Assembly: GCF_021462225.1 (NCBI RefSeq)
Contig: NC_061816.1
Span: 4,335,854 to 4,399,853 of the forward strand
From: Girardinichthys multiradiatus
Lineage: Eukaryota; Chordata; Actinopteri; Cyprinodontiformes; Goodeidae
Direction: 5' to 3'
DNA: 64,000 nucleotides
The notes below the pieces were generated by a model. That model did no database searches, was not told the DNA's origin, and saw only the letters and a list, made by a program, of their open reading frames with translations. This document shows, piece by piece, positions 23,937-35,500 of this stretch (within the stretch, counting starts at the first letter, position 1; each line of letters begins with the position of its first letter). Both the position numbers and the translations under genes were made by a program.

Positions 23937-26900
23937 CATGTCCATATTAGATTTGGTTACGTAGTTATTACTCCAACATTTCCTTTATTATTTCATTTCT
24001 TCTGTTTTAAAGGAAAAAGCCATGAAAGGTTTTCAGCAGCCAGCTAATCATCTCATCGTTGATGGTAAAACATCGGTCCCTAGGTTGCTCCAGCTGTTCG
24101 ACACATCACTGACAGCGTTATTTAATCTCTCTGGTATCTTCAGATGTCTGGAGGCCCGTCCAGCAGCTCCATCCGAACCGTTAAAACAAACATCAGCGTG
24201 TTTTCTTAAGCTTCTTTGGTGTTATTCAAGCGCCAAACGTCACGATGCAGAAAAGCCCGGCTTGACTGATACGCACCGGACTCTGGGTGTTTTCAGAAAG
24301 GATTAGGAGGAAGAGGGAGCGGCTGATGGAAAGTAAGAGAGCTCTTTGAAGATTTCCCTCATGTTTATGACCACATTCATAATGGTTTTTTGGTTTTATC
24401 TTCTGGGAGAGGACGAACTTGAAATCTCTGGGGGTCACAGGGAGAAGAAATCCAATCATGGATCAGAGAGTTGGAAGGATATTCAGGTAACTTTGGTTTC
24501 CTTGCATACTTCTCCTATCCATGCAAATAATAAATAAGCCTCATTTTATCAAAAATAAAATCTGAGATGACCTGAATGCGTCCTAACCATTTCAGAACCT
24601 CGTTCCAAACTTCCACGATCAAATTTCACAGCTGAAAACATTCAGAGCCTACATCCACAAACATTAATCCACCTCTTTAAAACGTTCCCAGTAAAGGAAT
24701 ATTGTCTGAGAAATCCAGATGTATTTGAGCAATGTGACCAGAGAACACACAGCCTGACCCTGTGTCATGTTTCCTCCCATACTTGTGTTCAAAAAAGACC
24801 TCAAGAAACAAAGTTTGTCCTCAAACCAAACATGGTGAAAAGGCGGGTATCTGGTGTCCTCACTTAAAAGGTGAAAATCAACCTCAGTGCCTTCAACAGG
24901 GCTCTCCATTGTCTGACGGTTTACAAAAGCCACCTTGCCTAAGATAGAGTTTAAAGTCACCAGTTCAGATTGAGTTACGATGTATCTGCTGTGCCGTGGC
25001 CAAGTTTTTTATTGTGTTTCGCGTTAGCTGTAGGAGCAGACAAAGGCCGCGACAGTGGAGCGGAGAGCGGAAGGGGATGTACAGGGAGATATTTTTGTTG
25101 CGCATTCTTCAAGACTATGAAAGTTATCTCTGTTTAAAATGTCACAAAAGCGACGGTAGTGGCTGTTTATTGGAGCTGGCAACCTCCAGACATCAACACC
25201 ACCCACTTAGACTGGACCTCGGGTGACGTGGGACGGCCTCAAGTATTCAGCTCGGCTGTTGTGAGTTTCTTCAAGGGTCAAACTAGGCAGACATCTCAAA
25301 CCATCTCCAGCCACAGTGGAGTAAATTAATTCAGCTGATATATGTTAGGTTTGGGTGTTTTGAGAGATTAAAATTATTTTTTATAGGTTATAGGTCTGTC
25401 CTCGCACCTTTTTTTCCCAGGAGAACCTCCCTGGTAAACCTTCTAAAGATGGAGTCAGCGAGGTAACCTGTTTAGATGAACTTTCTCAACTGAGTCCTTT
25501 CAGTGTGGAGGAGGTGCACCATGGGATGGAACCACATCATCTGCATGATGCTCCCAGACCTTTCTGACATGACAATATCTTAAGATCTTTTCTATGAACA
25601 TCCTAAAACCTGGTCCTGGAGGAGTTCAACTTGCAGTGGACAAAAGCCAGATGGGTTTTCTGTGTGTTTGTTTTTTTCTCCTCAACCACAGTCCTGAAAA
25701 TGTTCAAAATCCCACTAAACAAAGCAAACCCTCCAAACCCTAAATGTCCACGGACTTTTTCACGGTTGATCTGTATTTTGTCCAGAAAAGTGGATCATCC
25801 ATTTTCATCCATATGGTCAATCCTAATTCCAAAAGTCCATTTAGTCAAACTTTCAGCCACATTAAGACATCAGTGGACCTTTAGATGGAAACCAATGTTT
25901 CTTCTTAGTGGACATTGAGATGCAACCAGTGGAAGATTAGCATGGCTATAGCCATCAGGCTGACCTCTGCTCTGCAGGACCTTTGGCCGAGGGTCGTGGT
26001 CAAGACCAACTTTATCTCATTTGGTACCACAGCTGCCGTCACCTCAGCTTCTTCCTCCATGTCCATGAAGCACTTCTGAATCTTGTTGACTGATCAAAGC
26101 TTCAACTATAGGACACATTTACCGTCTCAGTTAATTAAGAATAAACAAAGAAAAAAGCTGGTTTATGAAGAAATATGAGTCTAACTTAAAAAGGGGGAGA
26201 GTTGTAGCAGAGGAGCATCCAACATGAAGATGGGACGACTTACTTACTTCTAGTGGTCAAGTTAAAGTATGGCTGGTTCTGATCCTGTTCCCTCACAACT
26301 GAACCGATTAGATCAGACGGCTGAACTGTTAATGAGAAGACTTTATCTTCATCAGTGTTTTCTGTTGGGATAAATTTATACCAATGACTTTTATACTTCC
26401 TATCCGTTCTGGAATTTCTTGCACTTCTTAATGTTTTGGTACTTTCATGGAGTCGATATTATTATTTTGTAGCATTTGATTAACATTAGTCTGCTAGTAA
26501 ATATTTACCCTAAAACCTGTCTAATAACAAGTTTTGCCAGCAGTTTTGCCAGCAGTGACGGAACATCGTCCTGCTGGAGCTAATCAGGACTTAGCTGATG
26601 CTACAGAACCATGAATGAAGGAGTTCCTTGATAGTCTCCTTGGTGGATGATTACTCTGTGATAAGGGTTTAGAGGCTTAATGTTGCAGCTATTAATCTGG
26701 TAATCTTTGTGCTGATTTGATCAGCTTCTGGGATGCCTCCGTTTAATTAATCCCTGGGACATTGTTGTTGAGCGACAGCAGCATGGGAGGAGAATACGTC
26801 AGGGTCCCACCCCTGAATAAGACCTGGACAGATGCATGGCGCTCAGGTGTGGGCGCCTTAGCAGCTTTCATACATTACTGTTCCAGTTAAAATGTTTTTA

Positions 26901-27740
26901 ATCAGATGGAAAGATGATGTTTGGAGCCTTTCTAGTGTTTAATTAGAGCTGTAGATGATTGTAGATGATTTCTCCACCTCAGATTCAAGGTTGTGTCGTA
27001 GAAGATATTACCTTCATGGCCAATGTAAGGTTATTAACTTTTAATAATTAATCGTTCAGTAGATGCTGTAATTAAGAAGGTAGATACAGAGAACTGCAGT
27101 AGATAACCGGATAGTTTAAATACTGGTTGCTGCTGAACTGCACCAGAACCAGAACACCGAGGGAACCACAGGGCTGGGATCTGCAGGATATGATGAACCA
27201 ATTTACAGAACCAAATAATCCACTGCTGGGTGCCTGAAGGTGGTCAAAGGTCAGGTCAAATAAACCTCTGCTCTGGAAGTAAGCCCGGATGGTGCCTTTG
27301 TTTGCAAGGGTTCTCTGAGACGTTGTATAAATAGATGATTCTGTTCGATAGGATCAGTGGTACTGGCTGAAGGTGACAGAGGTTGGTCTTGAAGGCACAA
27401 ACAGAAACAGCCAGAGAAGCTTCAAGCAAACATGATGAATGGAAGTCAACCCAGACCTTCAACAATGACCAAAGCAGGTGGATGCAGATGATGAAGCTTA
27501 AAGAACCATTCTCTGGCTGGAGTGTGGACCAATGGGGCGGATTGGTTCTGACTGAGTGGTGGAAGCAGGTAGAGAACGATCTGACATGATCTTCTTGGTA
27601 ACTGGAGACTGAACCATTGGAGGGCCATCCATGAAGCCTTCACTGATGGCCAAAATGGACGGGATGGAGGTACGTTGTGTCAGAAGTAACTGGTGATATA
27701 ACAAGTTCAGAGAACCACCAATCCCAGCATGAAAGAATTC
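23937..27740. other. Non-coding stretch, no supported gene
   Basis: Only short unrecognised frames. The interval 26740-26900 has a complex texture reminiscent of conserved non-coding DNA. A short direct duplication of GTTTTGCCAGCA occurs near 26531-26556. Confidence 0.4.
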
Positions 27741-27788
27741 TTTGTCTCATTTGGTACCTGCTTGTCAGCAGGTACCAAATGAGACAAA
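27741..27788. repeat. Perfect 22-bp inverted repeat with 4-base loop
   Basis: Left arm 27741-27762 and right arm 27767-27788 are exact reverse complements around the loop TGTC. The core is CTCATTTGGTACC. A single strand would form a very stable hairpin. The word TCTCATTTGGTACC also occurs once at about 26016, outside the hairpin. Confidence 0.9.
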
Positions 27789-28889
27789 AAACAGGAAATG
27801 GTCGCTAAACGGGCTGAGTGGAGCCAGCCAGAGTAGAGCCTGCGGAAAAGGAGCAAAACTTCTCAGTTTGAGTTTAGAGAAACTTTAGAAGAACATCTTG
27901 ATGAGTGTTTCACTCTCCTGAACCCAAACGTTCTCACAGCTCATATGGTTCTTGCTTCCAGGCTTATTTTAACAATTTACATGAGATGGGAACCTCTTCA
28001 TGTATGCAGTTATTATATATAATAAATCACAGAGGAACAATTAGTTTCTATACTCATCAAAAGGCAGCCTGAAGGAAACAAGTGAAATAATCAGCCGTCC
28101 TCTTTAGTTCTAGCTCATTTTTTACTAAAACAGTACATTTCCTTCCAGGTGCTGCGATCCCAGTCCCTTACACAGAGAAGCAAGGCTGGAAGGAAAGGTG
28201 ATGGATAATTTAACTCTTTGTTTAAAGGAAGTGAAAATGGCTCCCAGTGATTTGTTGTTTGCATGGCCGTCTAATCCACTAAACCACCCTGAACACAAGA
28301 TTTGCAACTCAAATAGCATCAACATATTGAGTTTCTGCTGTGTTGCAGCTTGTCCACATTAAAATGAGAGGAAACTATGTCCATATTTATGCTGATTAGA
28401 TTTAGACTTGAAAGCATCTGATTTTTAAAGATCGGTGCTGTTTGTTGTGGGGTCATTATATTAATCTACATAAAAAATCAGGATTATGTTTGGTAGATCC
28501 AACGTCTTTTTGCTATTAATTTATTTTAAGAAACACAAAAACAAACGGGATAAATCAAGAACACCAATACTAACTCCTCACTTTGGACTCAGAACCTTGT
28601 GAGATGAATAAACTGAGTGATGCTGAACTGTTGCAAACGTGGAAGAAAAACAATCTTTGCAGGAAGTAAATCCAGAAGAATGCAGCGAAGAACGCGGCTG
28701 AATCCGGAGAGTTGATCAGACTCGGCTCTGACATCCTGCTGGTCCTGTTTTCTCCTTCCAGCCAATTATTAGGCCCTCGTGATGGATCGTCACGTTGAAG
28801 GGACCATACCAAAAGTCAGTCTAATCTCCAAATCTCTTGGTGGTCTTTTTTGGAAAGGATCTCAAAGTAAAGTCTTTAAATCATGAGTT
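27789..28889. other. Non-coding stretch, no supported gene
   Basis: Short unrecognised frames; AT-rich patches near 28000-28030 and 28430-28560. Confidence 0.45.
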
Positions 28890-29275
28890 TCTGGTCTGGA
28901 CTTCATTTTTTAGCAGATGATGTGAGACTTTTAGTCTCTGCCAGCCATGACCTCCTTCTTTACCACAACTGACCAGAACGTAGTCTTTTCTGCAGACGAG
29001 GCTATGATTTATCTATCCATCCCACCATCACTCAGGAGATCTTGAGGGAACGTGTCACCTGTTTCTGGCGGATGGTTACAGTGGTGATAGACCCATGTAG
29101 GTTCCTCAGACTGGTGATCCCAATAGGTTTTGGGAGGAGACCCAGAACCTTTTGGGATCTCCCAGCAGAAGATGGAGAGTATCACCTTGGCAAGGGACAA
29201 TATAGGTTTCCCCACTGGACCTTCCACCTCTACGGTGCTGATGACCAGAGACGTCTTAAGCTGGAGAACAGCAGG
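28890..29275 (+). pseudogene. LINE reverse transcriptase relic (Rex/jockey-like)
   Basis: The frame at about 28901-28960 reads GLHFLADDVRLLVSASHDL, a clear copy of the reverse transcriptase catalytic block seen in fish LINEs (typically FADDVVLLASSSHDL); the two aspartates are kept. Downstream, 29120-29215 contains GGGAGGAGACCCAGAACC and GGGATCTCCCAGCAGAAG, matching the C-terminal GRRPRTRW...GIPPEE region by nucleotide order. The stretch between is much shorter than in a full element, so there is a large internal deletion, with frameshifts. It is a dead 3' portion. Confidence 0.7.
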
Positions 29276-30600
29276 TCTAGTGAGCAGGAAAATGCTGACA
29301 CTGGATTTGGTTGAAGAGTCTTTTTCTGGCTTATGATGGCTCCAAACTGGGTGAAATGACCTGGAAGTATCTAAATCCTCTTAATCACATATGGACCAAA
29401 TGAGGCCCAGAAGCCAGGAAGGTCCTCTGACTAATCTCTGTCCAGATCCTCAACGTCCAAAAAACAAAAATAAAACAACTTAAAGTAATAAAAGCAAACA
29501 TTGTGGACAGGAATCCAGTGAAAAGTGATAAAAATCCACTTTAATGCTCAGTTACTTGGGACTTAATTGTAATTCTGGTTCCACATTTCCTAAATTTAAG
29601 TGAGTAAACCTAATTTAGTTGGTAGAATAAAAAACTCCAGATGTTGTTTCTGAACCCAGGAATGAAGATGATGTTGAGGGTTTTGTGTTTGATCTTCAGG
29701 TGTTTTCAGTGGAAATCTCTCCGACAGTCCAGGAATAAATCAGACAACTGAGAAATTACCCAATGGTTGTTTATCAGAGGTAAACTTCCTAAAGTTTCCT
29801 TGTTTTCATGCTTTTAATGAGGCAGCAATGTGGAAAGTCAAAACTCATTTTAAGAACAACAATTAGGGAAACCGATCGGACCTCACAAATAGCAATCTGG
29901 GCCAGCGCATTAGATGCGGGCAGGATTATCCGAATAAAGTGAGCCCTATGCTTTCACATACCAGCAGCACAGGCAAACAAACAAACAATGTAAATACACA
30001 AGATTAGGTCTCCTGTGAGCATCCAGACTCCTGTAGGAGGAGGGGAGGAGATGGATTCATTCAGATATTAAACAAGAAAAAGGTTTTATTTCAATGGTAA
30101 CATTAAACACTCTGAGCTCGGAAACATTTGCACATAAAAAAGCCTGAAAACCTATGACTTTAGGCTAAAAACATAGTAACTACCCAGAATTAAGTCGGTA
30201 TTACTTGTAAAATCACATATTAGCTCTGGATATGGACCAGAAATGGTCATTTGTAAATTCTCCGTGATTATTTTGGTTAAGGTCAAATATGACTCAGATT
30301 TCCTTCCTGGCATCAAGTCATTTAGACTACTACAAAGATGATTTTAAACCTTTTAGATGCAAACATGCATGTAGAAGGAAAAACGGCAGGTCTGGTGCAG
30401 CAAGGAGGGCTCGTTTCGTCCCCTCCTCTCTGGATAAAGACCCCTTCGTGCAGAGCCACACGCCTCAGGCCCAACAAAAGCCTCTAATGCAGATTTAGAT
30501 TTTCAATCCTGCGCCTCAATTCTGCTCGCTTCGACAGGTCAACAGGCATCCGACAATCTGTTCGCCCTCCTTCCACTTAAACCTCTCGTTACCTCTGCCT
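29276..30600. other. Non-coding stretch, no supported gene
   Basis: Mostly AT-rich unique sequence. A 69-codon frame at 30289-30498 has no recognisable domain. Confidence 0.45.
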
Positions 30601-30621
30601 GAGGAGGAGGAGGAGGAGGAA
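30601..30621. repeat. (GGA)n microsatellite
   Basis: Seven GGA/GAG triplets in a row, directly visible. Confidence 0.85.
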
Positions 30622-31499
30622 GAGAGGAATCAAAAGGATGGATGCAGGTTGGAGAGAGAGATGATTTCCCGCAGGAAAACGTGGTGGAAGTGGGAGGAGA
30701 GATGAGGAGAGGCGATGAGTAAAATCCGAATTACAGGTTGGAAAAGTCTGGAAGCAGAGAAGTTCCCAGCTTGAAGAGCTCGTGTTTGTTGTGGTAATTA
30801 TTGCAGCCCACAGACTGTAACTAATCCATAATGCTCCTAACAGTGGACAAGCTGCTTTTTAGCAGATTTCTCACCAAAGCAAAGCCCGGTTTAAAAGCTG
30901 GGCTCTAATCTTAAGGGTTTGACTCTAGTGACAGAAGGAAAAACGAACCTTCTCAGCATGCTGGGAAAATGTAAACAACACGTAGTACCAAACCCCGTCC
31001 GGAACTTCTAGAACCTTTTCTGCCTTATATGGACATGCAGACTTAAAAAACCCAAGTGAAGACCATGTTCTGATTTTTGCTTGACTAAATTGGATCCAAT
31101 GAAATCTAATGTGTTACCTGATAGCTTCATACAGTCCAATTAACTATTAATAATCCAGTTTGTTTCATTTTAAATCAATATAATCCATATGAATCCAGGC
31201 ATCGCTGGGAAAACAGTCCGGGGAATTCAGCACTAATTCCAGTCCAGGTTAACCACATTAAATGTAATCTAAACTGACCCAGATCCTGGAAAAATGTTCT
31301 GTAACAGGACATATTTTCCAAAGATAAACCAGATATCCACTTAAGTTAAAAAAATATGGATCACAATATCTGTGGAGCTTTGGGCTAATGGTCACGCTGG
31401 TAGAACCAAGCTAAGGTTGAATCCTGCAGGACGAGGCAGAGAACGTCCTTCATCATGATGAGGGCCGGATGTTCTAGCCAGTGAATACTTGATGGACTG
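30622..31499. other. Non-coding stretch, no supported gene
   Basis: No frame or repeat family that I can support. Confidence 0.45.
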
Positions 31500-31925
31500 G
31501 AAACCTGAAGACCAACACACAAGGGTGAGGTTCCTCAAGGCTGTATTCTCAGACCACTTTTACTCCATATCTACCAGCTCCTTCAGCTCAGAATAAACCA
31601 CAAAACATCTATTACTTCCTCTTTGCTGATGACATATAACTTTATATTTCTGTCTCACCACCTGGACCAAGCCACTCACAGTCACTGAGTCAGTTTGAAC
31701 ATCACGTGTATCATGTTTTGGATCAGCATTTCATGCATCTTCAGACGCAAAGACAGAATATAAATGTGAGGTTAGAGATCAGCCCTGAACTAAACTTAGT
31801 GAACATCCAACATGCTCTTTTTCTGTTATTCTTTTTCATTTTTGTGGATAAAATATTAGAAATATTAGTGTCTTTAGTGTGCTTAAAGCACTTTGAATTA
31901 ACTTGTTTATGAATAGAGCTAAACC
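31500..31925 (+). pseudogene. L2-like LINE relic (reverse transcriptase and 3' tail)
   Basis: Near 31530 the reading QGCILRPLLLHIYQL matches the block GVPQGSILGPLLFQIYMLPL of fish L2-type LINEs. After a frameshift, TTTGCTGATGACATATAAC then CTTTATATTTCTGTCTCACC reads FADDI*LYISVS, the reverse transcriptase catalytic block with a stop just after the two aspartates. The tail at about 31883-31915 (AAAGCACTTTGAATTAACTT) is the usual 3' UTR motif of such elements. Stops, frameshifts and missing parts make it inactive. Confidence 0.7.
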
Positions 31926-32215
31926 GACAACATGGCCGATCAGACTTCACCCGGCGCTGGTAAAGTTCTCTGAAGAGTCAACAAAGTGACCTTCACTGCC
32001 TGGTAACTCAGCTGGACTCCTGTCATCACTGATGTCCTCTGGAGCTTCTCTGCAGGTTGAATAATTTACTCCTCTTTCTATTTTAAACATCCATCTCTGC
32101 CATGGGAAGAAACCATATTTGAGCTGCTGGTCGTTTCTTTTATTTGCTGTAAAATCTGATGTTTATTCTGTCTTAGGGTTGCTTTACTGTCAACTTTCTG
32201 GTGACTTTTCTGGTG
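31926..32215. other. Short non-coding gap before the LTR element
   Basis: No gene or repeat was recognised; it forms the left flank of the LTR element insertion. Confidence 0.45.
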
Positions 32216-32220
32216 GATCT
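32216..32220. other. Target site duplication, left copy (GATCT)
   Basis: GATCT lies immediately before the first base of the left LTR and again immediately after the last base of the right LTR (36497-36501). A 5-bp duplication is the usual product of integration for Ty3/gypsy-like and several other LTR elements. Confidence 0.85.
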
Positions 32221-32385
32221 TGTCATGATATGACATCCTTGGACTTGGTTTGTGTTTTGTGTTAGCTTTTGTTTAGTTCTGTTTTCCTGTGTTGTTAATC
32301 AGTTCCACCTGTCGCCTCTGCCTCCCTGCCAGCTTGTCACACCTGTTCTTAGTTCCTGTGATTACCTGCCTTTGTTTTCTCCTTG

Positions 32386-32392
32386 TATATTA
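32386..32392 (+). promoter_or_regulatory. Putative TATA element in left LTR
   Basis: TATATTA within CCTTGTATATTAGTTGG is the only TATA-like word in the LTR in a suitable place. The identical word stands at 36244-36250 in the right LTR. Function is inferred from position. Confidence 0.45.
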
Positions 32393-32559
32393 GTTGGTCT
32401 GTGTTCTTTGTTCCCCGCTGGTTCCTCCGTCACTATTCCTCGTTCACTTCCCCTGTTTATGTTCAGTTTTGCTACGTTACAGAACTATGTACACATGTAA
32501 GTTTTTGGCTCGACTCATGTTTGTACTTGCTGGATTATGTTACGTTTTGGAGACCTTTA

Positions 32560-32565
32560 ATTAAA
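32560..32565 (+). promoter_or_regulatory. Putative polyadenylation signal ATTAAA in left LTR
   Basis: ATTAAA lies within CTTTAATTAAAGAG; the same word occurs at 36415-36420 in the right LTR, where it would end the element transcript. Confidence 0.45.
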
Positions 32566-32584
32566 GAGAAGTCTTCCTCTCATC

Positions 32585-35500
32585 ATGCGGCTGCGAAGCT
32601 CTTATCTGCACTTTGGTCCGATCCAAACCAAGAACGTGATAGTAGGAACCAGCCAGTACCAGGACCAAGCAGATGGATATAAAGAGCTGAAGAAGTGGGT
32701 GGCACAGCAGGAGGAGGAAATGAGGAGGATTTACGGAGAAGAGGTGGAGATATTACCTTTGCCCCTGTTGCTCCAGGAAATGGAGGGAGCTAGAGGACGC
32801 CAACCGACGCCGGTATCTCCAGCCTTCATACCGGGTCGGATCCGCTCCAGTTTGCCTCCGACAGTCTCAGCCACGTCAATTTCCTCACGCCGACGTCGCC
32901 CTCGCCGCAAGCGCTCCACCCCAGCTACAGCAGCTCCGGCCGAGCTCAATCTGCCCACAGCTGCTTTGCCGGAGCCATCCTCGTCAGCAGTGGCACCTGC
33001 TGCAGCCGAATTCCCCGCTGGGTGTGGCTCCCGCCCTGGATGGCGTCGTTGCCACGGAGCAGTTGCCATTGGGGAGGTTCGGATCCGCGCCTCCAACCCT
33101 TCTACGGAGGGTCCATCCGTCATGGCCTCCTCGCAGCAGCTTTCCCCGGAGTTGGTGGGTGGTCACCCAGCGCCCTCTGCAGGTCACCGGTTGCCGGTGC
33201 AGCCTCCAGCCCTGAATTGGGTTCAAGCCAGGCTGGAGAAAATGAAAAAGGACTTCATGGAGGGATGTTGCTGTGATTTTGTGCTTCATCTAATGGATCA
33301 TCCAGAGGATCTGAATCTGGTGCACTCTGTTCTACAGGCCGAATTCATTGCGGAGGGATGGCTCGACGCTCCAGCTCCTCTTTCTGCTGGAGGTCCTTTC
33401 GACCCTCTTCTTGTTGCCGTTAGAGCAGCACAGAGCTCCAAGCTTCATGAGCCACAACCTGCTGCCAAGCCGCTGGACTCACAGCCTGCTGCCGGGTCTA
33501 CAGAGCCTCTCATCCTAGTTTCTGAGTTTCCTGAGGGGTCTGAGGACAGACCGCCTCAGATCTTGGCTCTAGGACCCACTGACTGTGCTCCTGGGCAGTC
33601 TGACACACCACAGCTAAACTCTTTGCCTGACACACCACAGCTAGAGTCTTTGCCTGACACACCACAGCTAGAGTCTTTGCCTGACACACCCCAGCTAGAG
33701 TCTTTGCCTGACACACCCCAGCTAGAGTCTTTGCCTGACACACCCCAGCTAGAGTCTTTGCCTGACACACCCCAGCTAGAGTCTTTGCCTGACACACCCC
33801 AGCTAGAGTCTTTGCCTGACACACCCCAGCTAGAGTCTTTGCCTGACACACCCCAGCTAGAGTCTTTGCCTGACACACCACAGCTAGAGTCTTTGCCTGA
33901 CACACCCCAGCTAGAGTCTTTGCCTGACACACCCCAGCTAGAGTCTTTGCCTGACACACCACAGCTAGAGTCTTTGCCTGACACACCACAGCTAGAGTCT
34001 TTGCCTGACACACCACAGCTAGAGTCTTTGCCTGACACACCACAGCTAGAGTCTTTGCCTGACACACCACAGCTAGAGTCTTTGCCTGACACACCACAGC
34101 TAGAGTCTTTGCCTGACACACCACAGCTAGAGTCTTTGCCTGACACACCCCAGCTAGAGTCTTTGCCTGACACACCCCAGCTAGAGTCTTTGCCTGACAC
34201 ACCCCAGCTAGAGTCTTTGCCTGACACACCCCAGCTAGAGTCTTTGCCTGATACACCACAGCTAGAGTCTTTGCCTGACACACCACAGCTAGAGTCTTTG
34301 CCTGACACACCACAGCTAGAGTCTTTGCCTGACACACCCCAGCTAGAGTCTTTGCCTGACACACCCCAGCTAGAGTCTTTGCCTGACACACCACAGCTAG
34401 AGTCTTTGCCTGACACACCACAGCTAGAGTCTTTGCCTGACACACCCCAGCTAGAGTCTTTGCCTGACACACCCCAGCTAGAGTCTTTGCCTGACACACC
34501 CCAGCTAGAGTCTTTGCCTGACACACCCCAGCTAGAGTCTTTGCCTGACACACCCCAGCTAGAGTCTTTGCCTGACACACCCCAGCTAGAGTCTTTGCCT
34601 GACACACCCCAGCTAGAGTCTTTGCCTGACACACCCCAGCTAGAGTCTTTGCCTGACACACCACAGCTAGAGTCTTTGCCTGACACACCACAGCTAGAGT
34701 CTTTGCCTGACACACCACAGCTAGAGTCTTTGCCTGACACACCACAGCTAGAGTCTTTGCCTGACACACCACAGCTAGAGTCTTTGCCTGACACACCACA
34801 GCTAGAGTCTTTGCCTGACACACCACAGCTAGAGTCTTTGCCTGACACACCACAGCTAGAGTCTTTGCCTGACACACCACAGCTAGAGTCTTTGCCTGAC
34901 ACACCCCAGCTAGAGTCTTTGCCTGACACACCCCAGCTAGAGTCTTTGCCTGACACACCCCAGCTAGAGTCTTTGCCTGACACACCCCAGCTAGAGTCTT
35001 TGCCTGATACACCACAGCTAGAGTCTTTGCCTGACACACCACAGCTAGAGTCTTTGCCTGACACACCACAGCTAGAGTCTTTGCCTGACACACCACAGCT
35101 AGAGTCTTTGCCTGACACACCACAGCTAGAGTCTTTGCCTGACACACCACAGCTAGAGTCTTTGCCTGACACACCCCAGCTAGAGTCTTTGCCTGACACA
35201 CCACAGCTAGAGTCTTTGCCTGACACACCACAGCTAGAGTCTTTGCCTGACACACCACAGCTAGAGTCTTTGCCTGACACACCACAGCTAGAGTCTTTGC
35301 CTGACACACCACAGCTAGAGTCTTTGCCTGACACACCACAGCTAGAGTCTTTGCCTGACACACCACAGCTAGAGTCTTTGCCTGACACACCAAAGCTGGA
35401 CGCCAGGTCCCAGCCTCTGCAGGCCCTGCCTAGGCCCAAGTCTTTGCCACGGTTCTGGCTTTGCTGCAGACCTCCGAGGCACCTGCTTCCACGTCGCAGA

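Larger units (their letters stand above)
32221..32641 (+). repeat. Left LTR (5')
   Basis: Starts with TGTCATGATATGACA, whose ends TGTCAT/ATGACA are inverted, and ends GAACGTGATA. It contains TATATTA (32386-32392) as a plausible core promoter and ATTAAA (32560-32565) as a plausible polyadenylation signal about 80 bases before its end. It is aligned base for base with 36079-36496. Confidence 0.93.

Noticed and set aside
33510..35439. Two 627-codon minus-strand frames across the 27-bp array
   Set aside because: The repeat unit simply lacks stops in these phases; the flanks beyond the array are short and lack domains.
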